A stretch of DNA of 64,000 nt from an uncultured Bacteroidales bacterium. GTDB taxonomy: Bacteria > Bacteroidota > Bacteroidia > Bacteroidales > UBA932. A program made the position numbers and the translations under genes. This document shows, piece after piece, positions 16,151 to 23,359 of this stretch. How positions within the stretch are numbered: the first letter of the stretch is position 1; each line of letters opens with the position of its first letter. The stretch is taken from positions 62,001 through 126,000 of the forward strand of contig CALUPK010000002.1 in NCBI GenBank assembly GCA_944322575.1. Reading direction: 5' to 3'. Under the pieces are notes generated by a model that did no database searches, had not been told where the DNA came from, and saw nothing but the letters and a program-made list of their open reading frames with translations.

Positions 16151-16357
16151 ATGGAACGCCTGCGCAGGATATGGCTATTCTATTATGAAGGCTTCAGGGA
16201 CATGTCGTCCCTCGGGAGGACCCTGTGGATAGTGGTCCTCCTGAAGCTCTTCATTATGTTCGCTGTCCTGAGGGTATTCTTTTTCCGTCCGGCCTTAGCC
16301 GACTGCGAGACGGACGCGGAGAAGAGTCAGACGGTGATTGAGAATCTTATAAAATAA
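16151..16357 (+). CDS. DUF4492 small membrane protein, cytochrome bd-associated
   Basis: 68 aa (ATG 16151 to TAA 16357). A short amphipathic N-terminus (MERLRRIWLFYYEGF) is followed by one transmembrane helix (IVVLLKLFIMFAVLRVFFF) and a charged tail. DUF4492 proteins are typically encoded directly upstream of cydAB in Bacteroidota and Campylobacterota, and this one lies 27 bp before cydA. By position it may be an accessory or assembly subunit of the oxidase, comparable in role, though not in sequence, to CydX. Confidence 0.8.
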   Translation: MERLRRIWLFYYEGFRDMSSLGRTLWIVVLLKLFIMFAVLRVFFFRPALADCETDAEKSQTVIENLIK

Positions 16358-16384
16358 TCGTTAACCAAACAAAACCTTAAGCAA

Positions 16385-17950
16385 ATGACATTATTAGCAA
16401 CGCTGGTAGACCTTTCGAGGTGGCAGTTCGCCCTGACGGCCATGTACCACTGGCTGTTCGTGCCCCTGACCCTCGGCCTCGGCTTTCTGATAGCCTTTAT
16501 GGAGACCCGGTACGTGATGACCGGTGACGAGTTCTGGAAGCGGACCACGAAGTTCTGGATGAAGCTCTTCGCCGTCAACTTCGCAATGGGAGTGGCGACC
16601 GGTATCATCCTCGAGTTCGAGTTCGGAACCAACTGGAGCAACTACTCGTGGTTCGTGGGCGACATCTTCGGCGCTCCGCTGGCCATAGAGGGTATTTTCG
16701 CATTTTTCATGGAAAGTACCTTCTTCGCTGTGATGTATTTCGGCTGGAACAAGGTCAGCAAGAAGGCCCATCTGGTATCGACATGGCTTACGGCCATAGG
16801 AACCAACCTCTCTGCAATATGGATCCTTATAGCCAATTCCTGGATGCAGTATCCTATAGGAATGGAGTTCAATCCGGATACGGCCCGCAGCGAGATGACC
16901 GACTTCTGGCAAGTGGTGTTCTCGCCGGTGGCCATCAACAAGTTCCTGCATTCGGTGACCAACGGTTATGTACTGGCATCGATATTCGTGATTGCCGTAT
17001 CGTCATGGTTCCTGCTGCGCAAGCGGGAGCATACACTGGCACGCAAGTCCATCCGAATAGCCTCGGTATTCGGTATAATATCCCTTGCAGTGCTTATAGG
17101 GACCGGTGACGGCTCCGCCTACAATGTGGCAAAGGTGCAGCCGATGAAGCTGGCTGCCATGGAGGGACTGTACGACGGCTCTGAGAAAGCGCCATTAGTA
17201 GCCGTAGGTATCCTTAATCCCGACAAGGACATCATAGGCGGGGAGGGTGCAGACGAGGACCCTTACCTCTTCGAGATATCCTTCCCCAACATGCTCTCAT
17301 TCTTAGCTACCCGTCAGGCCGACGGCTTCGTGCCCGGCATCAACGACATCATCGAGGGCGGCTACGAGTTCACTGACCGGGAGGGCAACACGTACATCGA
17401 GCCTTCCTTCGTCGAGAAAAAAGCCATGGGAACCGCCGCAGTCACGGCTTTAGCCGATTATCAGGCTGCCAAGGAGGCCGGCGATACCTATGCCATGTCC
17501 CAGGCAGAGGCCGTTCTCGAGCAGAACTTCGACTACTTCGGCTACCACTATGTGGAGGAGCCCGAGGACCTCGTGCCAAATGTTCCCCTGGTATTCTACG
17601 CCTTCCATATCATGGTAGCCCTCGGCATGTTCTTCATCCTGCTCTTTATTCTCTACATCATCTTCGAGTGGAAGAACCTCATCGTCAAGGATAAGCACAA
17701 ATGGCTCCTGTGGCTTGGCATCATCAGCGTACCTCTGGTATACATCTGCTCGCAGTCGGGCTGGATAGTAGCCGAGGTAGGCCGTCAGCCCTGGACCATC
17801 CAGAACCTGCTGCCCGTGAACGCGGCAGTATCGGGAGTCGAGCCGGGCAACGTACTCACGACCCTGATCATCTTCGCGGTGCTTTTCACCGCCATGCTCG
17901 TCGTGGAAATCAGCATCATGCTCAAACAGATTAAGAAAGGAGGAGAATAA
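16385..17950 (+). CDS. cydA: Cytochrome bd ubiquinol oxidase subunit I
   Basis: 521 aa polytopic membrane protein. It carries the haem b and d ligands of the quinol oxidase that reduces O2 to water with high affinity. His22 in MYHWLFVPLT is the expected haem b595 ligand and His189 in NKFLHSVTNGY the haem b558 ligand; IVAEVGRQPW is a strictly kept family motif near the C-terminus. The periplasmic quinol-binding region around residues 250-400 has no long Q-loop insertion. It is 27 bp after the DUF4492 gene and 2 bp before cydB. It probably serves oxygen scavenging or microaerobic respiration in an otherwise anaerobic organism. Confidence 0.96.
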   Translation: MTLLATLVDLSRWQFALTAMYHWLFVPLTLGLGFLIAFMETRYVMTGDEFWKRTTKFWMKLFAVNFAMGVATGIILEFEFGTNWSNYSWFVGDIFGAPLAIEGIFAFFMESTFFAVMYFGWNKVSKKAHLVSTWLTAIGTNLSAIWILIANSWMQYPIGMEFNPDTARSEMTDFWQVVFSPVAINKFLHSVTNGYVLASIFVIAVSSWFLLRKREHTLARKSIRIASVFGIISLAVLIGTGDGSAYNVAKVQPMKLAAMEGLYDGSEKAPLVAVGILNPDKDIIGGEGADEDPYLFEISFPNMLSFLATRQADGFVPGINDIIEGGYEFTDREGNTYIEPSFVEKKAMGTAAVTALADYQAAKEAGDTYAMSQAEAVLEQNFDYFGYHYVEEPEDLVPNVPLVFYAFHIMVALGMFFILLFILYIIFEWKNLIVKDKHKWLLWLGIISVPLVYICSQSGWIVAEVGRQPWTIQNLLPVNAAVSGVEPGNVLTTLIIFAVLFTAMLVVEISIMLKQIKKGGE

Positions 17951-17952
17951 TC

Positions 17953-19053
17953 ATGGATACACTGTACTTTCTGCAACATTACTGGTGGGCATTAGTAGCC
18001 CTCCTCGGAGCGATCCTCGTGTTCCTGCTCTTCGTGCAGGGCGCCCAAGGACTGCTGCTGCGCACCGCCTCCTCGGAGGATGAGAAGGACCTGGTAGTCA
18101 AATACGCCGGGCACAAATGGGAAATCACCTTCACCACCCTCGTCACCTTCGGCGGAGCGGCCTTCGCCTCCTTCCCCCTGTTCTATTCCACCAGCTTCGG
18201 AGGAGCCTACTGGCTGTGGATCTGCATCCTGCTGCTCTTTGTGATTCAGGCGTTCTCCTTCGAATACCGCAAGGCCGCAGGCAACCTCTTCGGTGCCCGT
18301 ACATTTGAGATATTCCTCTTTCTCAACGGCGCTCTCGGAACATTCCTGCTCGGGGTGGCTGTCGGTACTTTCTTCACCGGCGGAGCCTTTACGGTGGACA
18401 AGGTGTCCATAACGGATGCGGCGTCTCCGGCCATTTCCCGCTGGGCAAACGGCTGGCACGGACTGGACGCTCTGGCAAATCCGATGAACCTGCTTCTTGG
18501 AGTAGTGGTATTCCTGGCTGCCAGGACCCTTGGACTGCTCTACCTTCTGATGAAACCGGATGTAGGTGCATTTGCGGAGAAATGCCGTAAGAGGCTGATG
18601 ATCACGGCTCCTGCCTTTGTCCTGACTTTCGTGGCTTTCGTGCTGTGGATGTTCCTCAAGACCGGATATGCGGTGGATCCCGCTACAGGCACAATATCTG
18701 CCGAGCCTTTCAAGTATCTGCACAATATGCTGCACACTTGGTGGATAGCCGTAGTGTTCCTGTCAGGAGTGGTGCTCGTACTCGCCGGACTTGCAAGGCA
18801 TTTCCTCGGCAAGGGAGTCAGACAGAACTTCTACATCGTGGGCGGCGGAGCCTTGCTGGCTGTCTGGGCCATCCTGCTCTGCGCCGGTTTCAATGACACC
18901 GCCTACTACGTATCGACAGTGGACCTGCAGAGCTCCCTGACTCTCTACAACAGCTCTTCGAGCCTCTTCACCCTCAAGGTGATGGCCTGGGTGTCCATAG
19001 CGATTCCCTTTGTCATAGCCTATATCGTATGGGCATGGCGCAAGATGCGGTAG
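17953..19053 (+). CDS. cydB: Cytochrome bd ubiquinol oxidase subunit II
   Basis: 366 aa with eight or nine hydrophobic helices. The N-terminus (LQHYWWALVALLGAILVFLLFVQG, in part) and motifs such as WEITFTTLVTFGGAAFASFP match CydB. It forms the heterodimer with CydA. It starts 2 bp after the cydA stop and ends 10 bp before the receiver-PEP fusion gene, so all three are likely on one transcript. Confidence 0.95.
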   Translation: MDTLYFLQHYWWALVALLGAILVFLLFVQGAQGLLLRTASSEDEKDLVVKYAGHKWEITFTTLVTFGGAAFASFPLFYSTSFGGAYWLWICILLLFVIQAFSFEYRKAAGNLFGARTFEIFLFLNGALGTFLLGVAVGTFFTGGAFTVDKVSITDAASPAISRWANGWHGLDALANPMNLLLGVVVFLAARTLGLLYLLMKPDVGAFAEKCRKRLMITAPAFVLTFVAFVLWMFLKTGYAVDPATGTISAEPFKYLHNMLHTWWIAVVFLSGVVLVLAGLARHFLGKGVRQNFYIVGGGALLAVWAILLCAGFNDTAYYVSTVDLQSSLTLYNSSSSLFTLKVMAWVSIAIPFVIAYIVWAWRKMR

Positions 19054-19063
19054 CCCCGGCACT

Positions 19064-22006
19064 ATGAAGAGGACAGACTACTATTCCCTGATGGAGAGGC
19101 GCATACGCAGGATACTCATGATATCCAGCAGTTACGACGCCTATATTTTAGAGGAGGACGGACAGATCGAGGCCCAGCTTTACCGGGAGTATATCGACCT
19201 GAACATCAGCAATCCTCCGGCCCTGACCTGGGTCAATACCACTCAGGAGGCGATAGATCTGCTGGAGAAGGATCCAGGGTACGACCTGATAATAGACATG
19301 TTCAATGTCAGGGATGCCGCCATCTTCGATCAGGCCAGGCATATCCGGGAGAGATGGCCCGGTATCCCGATAGTGATACTGACCAATTTCTCCAGGGAGC
19401 TGCTGAAAAAGATCGCGTCTGCCGACCAGTCTGCCATAGACTACATCTTTACATGGAACGGTAATGCAGATCTGATTCTGGCAATAGTAAAACTCTTGGA
19501 AGACAGGATGAACGCCGATGCGGACATCCTGTCCTCAGGAGTTCAGGCCATCCTTTTGGTAGAGGATTCGATACGCTACTATTCAACCTATCTTCCGGCC
19601 ATCTACAAGCTGGTCCTCAAGCAGAGTGCTGAGTTTCTCAAGGAAGCCCTGAACGAACAGCAGCTCAAGCTGCGGAAACGGGCCCGTCCTAAAATTCTGC
19701 TGGCTACCAATTATGATGAGGCCATGGAACTGTATACGAAGTACCGCAAGAATCTGCTCGGAGTGATCTCTGATGTAGGTTTTGTAATGCACCGTGGGGA
19801 CGGCCCGGAGAAGGAGAGGATAGATGCCGGAATAGAACTGTGCAGGCATATCAAGAGGGATATTCCCCAGATGCCTGTTATCCTGCAGTCATCCCAGGGC
19901 AGTGTGGCGGACACCGCCCGGGAGATGGGAGTCGGTTTCATAGAGAAGTACTCCAGCACTCTGCTGATACAGCTGTCCGAGTACATCAGCGAGGAGTTCG
20001 GTTTCGGGGATTTTGTGGTAAAGGATCTGGATACCCATCTGGTGATAGCCAGGGCAAAGGACCTCAGGGAAATGCAGGCCCTTATCTCTGAGATACCGGA
20101 CAGGGAACTGGATTACTACTGCTCGAAAAACCGTCTGTCCAAATGGATGTATTCCAGGGGCCTTTTTACCTTAGGACGCAGACTGCGCAAGGCCAGCCTT
20201 TCCGACTTCTCCAATCCAGGGGATGCCAGGCAGTTTATTATCAGACAGATCAAGGATTACCGCATACTCGCAGGGCAGGGGATTATCGCCTCGTTCGACA
20301 AGGACAGCTATACCCGCTACATACATTTCGCAAGAATGGGTGAAGGCTCTCTCGGTGGCAAGGCCAGGGGACTTGCATTCATGAACAATGTGCTGCAGAG
20401 GTACGGTATTTCCTCCAAGTATCCGGGGGTGAGGGTATCCATTCCCAGGACTGTGGTGGTGGCGACAGACTATTTCGACCGCTTCATCCTGGAGAACGGG
20501 CTTCAGTATGTAATCGACGCGAACATCCCGGATGAGGAACTCCTGTCCGAGTTTGTCAGTTCCAGACTGCCGGAGGAGCTCGTGGAGCAGCTCAGGGCAT
20601 ATATCGGTACGGTCTCTACACCCTTGGCAGTACGTTCCAGTTCGAAGTTAGAGGATTCGCACTACCAGCCGTTCGCAGGCATCTATTCGACCTACATGAT
20701 CCCTTGCGTCGAGAACAGGGACCAGATGCTCAGGCTTTTAGGAAAAGCGATAAAGAGTGTGTACGCCTCGGTCTATCTGGCGGCGAGCAGGGCCTATCTG
20801 CACACGACTGGCAACCTGCTCAGTGAGGAGAAGATGGCTGTGGTGATTCAGGATGTATGCGGAACGGAGGACAGGGGCTATTTCTTCCCTACTGCCTCCG
20901 GAGTGGCCAAGTCCATGAATTTCTATCCCATGGAAGGGGAGAAGCCCGAGGACGGAGTGGTCAATATCGCCTTCGGCCTTGGGAAACTCGTGGTGGACGG
21001 CGGCAAGACCCTTCGCTTCTGCCCCAGATATCCTGCAAAGGCGGTGCAGATGTCTACACCGAGGTTCGCGCTCAAGGACGGACAGGATACGATGTATGCA
21101 CTGGATCTGAAGCCGGAGGAGTTCAAGACGTCCATCGATGACGGAATCAACATCCACAAGTTCTCGATACCGGAGACAGAGGGTTTCCGCAATCTTTCCA
21201 AGGTAGCTTCCACTTGGGACTACCAGAGCCAGATGCTGCGCCCCGGCACATTCTCTGAAGGTATGAGGGTGATATCATTTGCCAATATCCTCCAGTATGA
21301 TGTGATTCCGCTTCCACGTATCCTCACGGATCTGTTGGATGTATGCAGACATGAGCTGTGCTGTGAGGTGGAGATGGAGTTTGCTCTGGACATGGATGTC
21401 CCGAAAGGGGAGAATGCCGTACTGAGCGTATTGCAGGTAAGGCCCATCGCGGACTTTGCAGAGGAGCAGGCCGTGGACTGGAGTTCTGTGGATACCGCGC
21501 ACGCTTTGGTCTATTCGGAAAACGCTCTCGGCTCTGGCCATATAGAAGGGGTTACCGATGTGGTGTTCGTCAAGCCCGGCTCTTTCGACAAGTCCAGGAC
21601 TGAGGAAATGGCCGCCCAGATAGAGGAGATAAACAGCCTTATGGGTGCGCAGGGCCGTTCGTACGTGCTGATAGGCCCGGGCAGATGGGGGTCGAGTGAC
21701 CCGTGGCTCGGTATTCCGGTGAGATGGAACCAGATATCGGAGGCGAAGGTCATAGTGGAATGCGGTCTGAAGGATTTCTGTATAGATCCCAGTCAGGGAA
21801 CGCATTTTTTCCAGAATATCACTTCTTTGGGAATAGGTTATTTTACAGTCAATCCGTTCAGGGGCGAGGGTGTCTGCGATCTGGAAATGACCGGGCAGGC
21901 GGAGACGGTGATGGAAACCGCCTTTATAAAGGCCGTTCATTTCCCGGAACCGCTCGAAGTCTTCATCGACGGACGCAGCGGGCGTGGAGTAATAGTGCCT
22001 CAGTAG
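19064..22006 (+). CDS. Response-regulator receiver / PEP-pyruvate-binding domain fusion
   Basis: 980 aa. Residues ~14-150 form a degenerate receiver-like domain (DLIIDMFNVRD at the acceptor position). A second receiver-like domain spans ~165-340 (ILLVEDS, LGVISD, MPVILQSS, GFIEKYS), with the acidic, acceptor-Asp and Lys positions kept. From ~425 comes a PEP-synthase/PPDK-type nucleotide-binding domain: GSLGGKARGLAFM, LAVRSSSKLEDSHYQPFAGIYST, and QVRPI near residue 795. The phosphohistidine swivelling domain (TSHAA-type motif) and PEP-binding TIM barrel of true PEP synthase were not seen, so it is probably not a gluconeogenic enzyme. It is 10 bp after cydB, which suggests a signalling or phosphotransfer role tied to that operon. 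Often annotated as PEP synthase. Confidence 0.8.
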   Translation: MKRTDYYSLMERRIRRILMISSSYDAYILEEDGQIEAQLYREYIDLNISNPPALTWVNTTQEAIDLLEKDPGYDLIIDMFNVRDAAIFDQARHIRERWPGIPIVILTNFSRELLKKIASADQSAIDYIFTWNGNADLILAIVKLLEDRMNADADILSSGVQAILLVEDSIRYYSTYLPAIYKLVLKQSAEFLKEALNEQQLKLRKRARPKILLATNYDEAMELYTKYRKNLLGVISDVGFVMHRGDGPEKERIDAGIELCRHIKRDIPQMPVILQSSQGSVADTAREMGVGFIEKYSSTLLIQLSEYISEEFGFGDFVVKDLDTHLVIARAKDLREMQALISEIPDRELDYYCSKNRLSKWMYSRGLFTLGRRLRKASLSDFSNPGDARQFIIRQIKDYRILAGQGIIASFDKDSYTRYIHFARMGEGSLGGKARGLAFMNNVLQRYGISSKYPGVRVSIPRTVVVATDYFDRFILENGLQYVIDANIPDEELLSEFVSSRLPEELVEQLRAYIGTVSTPLAVRSSSKLEDSHYQPFAGIYSTYMIPCVENRDQMLRLLGKAIKSVYASVYLAASRAYLHTTGNLLSEEKMAVVIQDVCGTEDRGYFFPTASGVAKSMNFYPMEGEKPEDGVVNIAFGLGKLVVDGGKTLRFCPRYPAKAVQMSTPRFALKDGQDTMYALDLKPEEFKTSIDDGINIHKFSIPETEGFRNLSKVASTWDYQSQMLRPGTFSEGMRVISFANILQYDVIPLPRILTDLLDVCRHELCCEVEMEFALDMDVPKGENAVLSVLQVRPIADFAEEQAVDWSSVDTAHALVYSENALGSGHIEGVTDVVFVKPGSFDKSRTEEMAAQIEEINSLMGAQGRSYVLIGPGRWGSSDPWLGIPVRWNQISEAKVIVECGLKDFCIDPSQGTHFFQNITSLGIGYFTVNPFRGEGVCDLEMTGQAETVMETAFIKAVHFPEPLEVFIDGRSGRGVIVPQ

Positions 22007-22054
22007 ATTTTTCAGAACACTGCAATGCCAGCTATCGCATTTGCTACAGCTTAT

Positions 22055-22151
22055 GCCGTTCAATAGTACAGGCTGCGGGATCCTCCCCACCTTCGGCGGG
22101 TCCCCTCCCTTTTCGGGAGCCAAAGTCCCGCAGCCTGTACTATTGAACGGC
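22055..22151. repeat. 97-bp element: perfect 26-bp inverted repeat with two internal hairpins
   Basis: The left arm 22055-22080 (starts GCCGTTCAATAG) and right arm 22126-22151 (ends CTATTGAACGGC) are perfect reverse complements over 26 bp. The 45-bp interior holds two short hairpins: CCCACC-TTC-GGCGGG (22086-22100, one A-C mismatch) and CTCCC-TTTTC-GGGAG (22105-22119). Folded as one strand it is a three-way junction. There is no T-run after either arm, so it is not a simple terminator. It may be a MITE/REP-type repeat or a structured RNA. Confidence 0.75.
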
Positions 22152-22364
22152 CTTCACAGTTACAGATTCCTTCCACACCGGCACCGAATCACGCGAAACA
22201 CTGCCGTTGTGGTGAACGGTCTTCATGTTCACCTGCGTCACAGGCCCTCTAAAAGCCCTTTCGCTCGCAGGACCTTTCCACACCGGCACTGAATCCCGGG
22301 AAACACTGCCGTTGTGGTAAATGTTAAATTTCGGAGGGGTTGCCGATAAGAAGCTCTTCCGCAT
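22140..22364 (-). other. Short repeat-containing ORF of unclear status
   Basis: A 74-codon minus-strand frame from ATG 22364 that reads both 45-bp direct repeats in the same phase, giving the 15-residue unit HNGSVSRDSVPVWK twice, 35 residues apart. Its stop codon falls inside the right arm of the 26-bp inverted repeat. It has no signal peptide or recognisable domain. It could be a small repetitive protein, a remnant of a larger gene, or an accident of a 105-bp (35-codon) repeat period. Confidence 0.25.
22171..22320. repeat. Two 45-bp direct repeats, 105-bp period
   Basis: Copies at 22171-22215 and 22276-22320 start TTCCACACCGGCAC and end CACTGCCGTTGTGG. They differ at 4 of 45 positions. The 60 bp between them show no internal repeat. 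With 22007-22054, the palindrome and the terminator, this accounts for the 466-bp gap between the receiver-PEP gene and the lipoprotein gene; no conventional gene is visible there. Confidence 0.75.
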
Positions 22365-22394
22365 ACGGCAGTACAGCCTGTGCGATCAAGACAT

Positions 22395-22445
22395 AAAAAG
22401 AGGATGACCTCAAAGTCTCTTGACTTTTGGGTCACCCTCTTTTTT
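22395..22445. terminator. Bidirectional rho-independent terminator
   Basis: A long near-perfect hairpin: AAAAAGAGG-A-TGACC-T-CAAAGTC, loop TCTT, GACTTT-T-GGGTCA-C-CCTCTTTTT. It ends in a T-run on the plus strand and, because the left arm starts with A5, also on the minus strand. It lies 27 bp beyond the stop codon of the minus-strand lipoprotein gene, which it most likely terminates. Confidence 0.85.
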
Positions 22446-22472
22446 ATAGCGGGATGTGAGATCGCAGGTTTG

Positions 22473-23276
22473 TTAGAGGAGCTGTCCGCGGGCTGTCTCG
22501 ATGGCGCCCTTGAGCTCGAGGAGCTGGTCGCGGAGCTGCTGTACGTTGATGGCATTTATCACCTCAAGGGGTTTGAGGATGGTCTGGAGCTGCTCGAGCT
22601 CAGGATGATAGGGGATGAGGGACTTGATGCCTTCGTGTACGAGGATGAAACGGTAGGAAACCTCGGATGCTGTCTCATCGGTGAAGCAGGGCATGAACTT
22701 GTCAATGTTCTGGGTAATGATGTAGAGCTGCTCTACGGTGCCTGCTACGATGGCTTCCCAGAAGAGGTTTGCGGTACCGGTCTTGACAGACTCGTCATAG
22801 AATTTCTGGATTTTGGTCTCAAGGCTCTCTGTAGACTGTCCTTCAGTTCCTCCGACAGTGAGTGCGGGGTTGTTGATGTCTACCAGAAGTTTTGAGATGG
22901 CCTGCTTGTAGCTGTCAACAGGCATGCCATAGAGTTCGGCTATGGTCATATCTGCGCTCAGCATGGAAACGGCCCTGTATTTCTCGTTGAGGGTAACTGC
23001 CTCGTCAGCCTTGGATGCGGGAAGCAGGTATGAGGGTTTGTTCCTCTTCTCCTTGTCGGTAAGGGTCAGCTTGCCGTTCTGGATATCTACTATCACCGGA
23101 GTCGAGAGGCGTCCCATCTCCTTTACGAGTGAGTCGAGCTTGATTTTGAGGTCTGCTTTGATGTACTGCTCTTCAACGGATTCCTTGGCCTCAGTTTTCT
23201 TTTTGCCCGGATTATTGCCGCAGGCGCATACCAGCACCATTGTGGCGGCCACTAAAAGAAGTGTGATTTTTTTCAT
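22473..23276 (-). CDS. Lipoprotein of unknown function
   Basis: 267 aa. ATG 23276 is chosen because it starts a lipoprotein signal (MKKITLLLVAATMVLVCAC, lipid-modified Cys at position 17 or 19). The mature part is mostly helical and charged, with a Lys/Glu-rich linker (KKKTEAKESVEEQ) after the lipobox; no catalytic motif or named domain was recognised. The C-terminus (QQLRDQLLELKGAIETARGQ) could form a coiled coil. It is preceded by a strong promoter and followed by a strong terminator, so it is an independent single-gene unit. Confidence 0.75.
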   Translation of the reverse strand: MKKITLLLVAATMVLVCACGNNPGKKKTEAKESVEEQYIKADLKIKLDSLVKEMGRLSTPVIVDIQNGKLTLTDKEKRNKPSYLLPASKADEAVTLNEKYRAVSMLSADMTIAELYGMPVDSYKQAISKLLVDINNPALTVGGTEGQSTESLETKIQKFYDESVKTGTANLFWEAIVAGTVEQLYIITQNIDKFMPCFTDETASEVSYRFILVHEGIKSLIPYHPELEQLQTILKPLEVINAINVQQLRDQLLELKGAIETARGQLL

Positions 23277-23322
23277 TGTGGTATAATTTGATAGTTGTTT
23301 CAGCAAATTATAAATATCAGGG

Positions 23323-23354
23323 CAAAGGTAGGATTTTTCGTAAAAAAACGCAAA
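23323..23354 (-). promoter_or_regulatory. Promoter of the lipoprotein gene
   Basis: On the minus strand: TTTG (23354-23351), a 20-bp spacer, TACCTTTG (23330-23323). Full match to the Bacteroidota consensus, 46 bp before the ATG at 23276 and immediately beyond the stop codon of the ABC-fusion gene. Confidence 0.75.
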
Positions 23355-23359
23355 CTATT

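Noticed and set aside
19064-22006. Phosphoenolpyruvate synthase (ppsA)
   Set aside because: Only the nucleotide-binding PEP/pyruvate domain is recognisable; the catalytic His domain and PEP-binding barrel were not seen and the N-terminus is receiver-like.
22171-22320. Possible CRISPR array
   Set aside because: Only two imperfect 45-bp repeats with a 60-bp spacer, no cas genes and no further units; a CRISPR reading is not supported.
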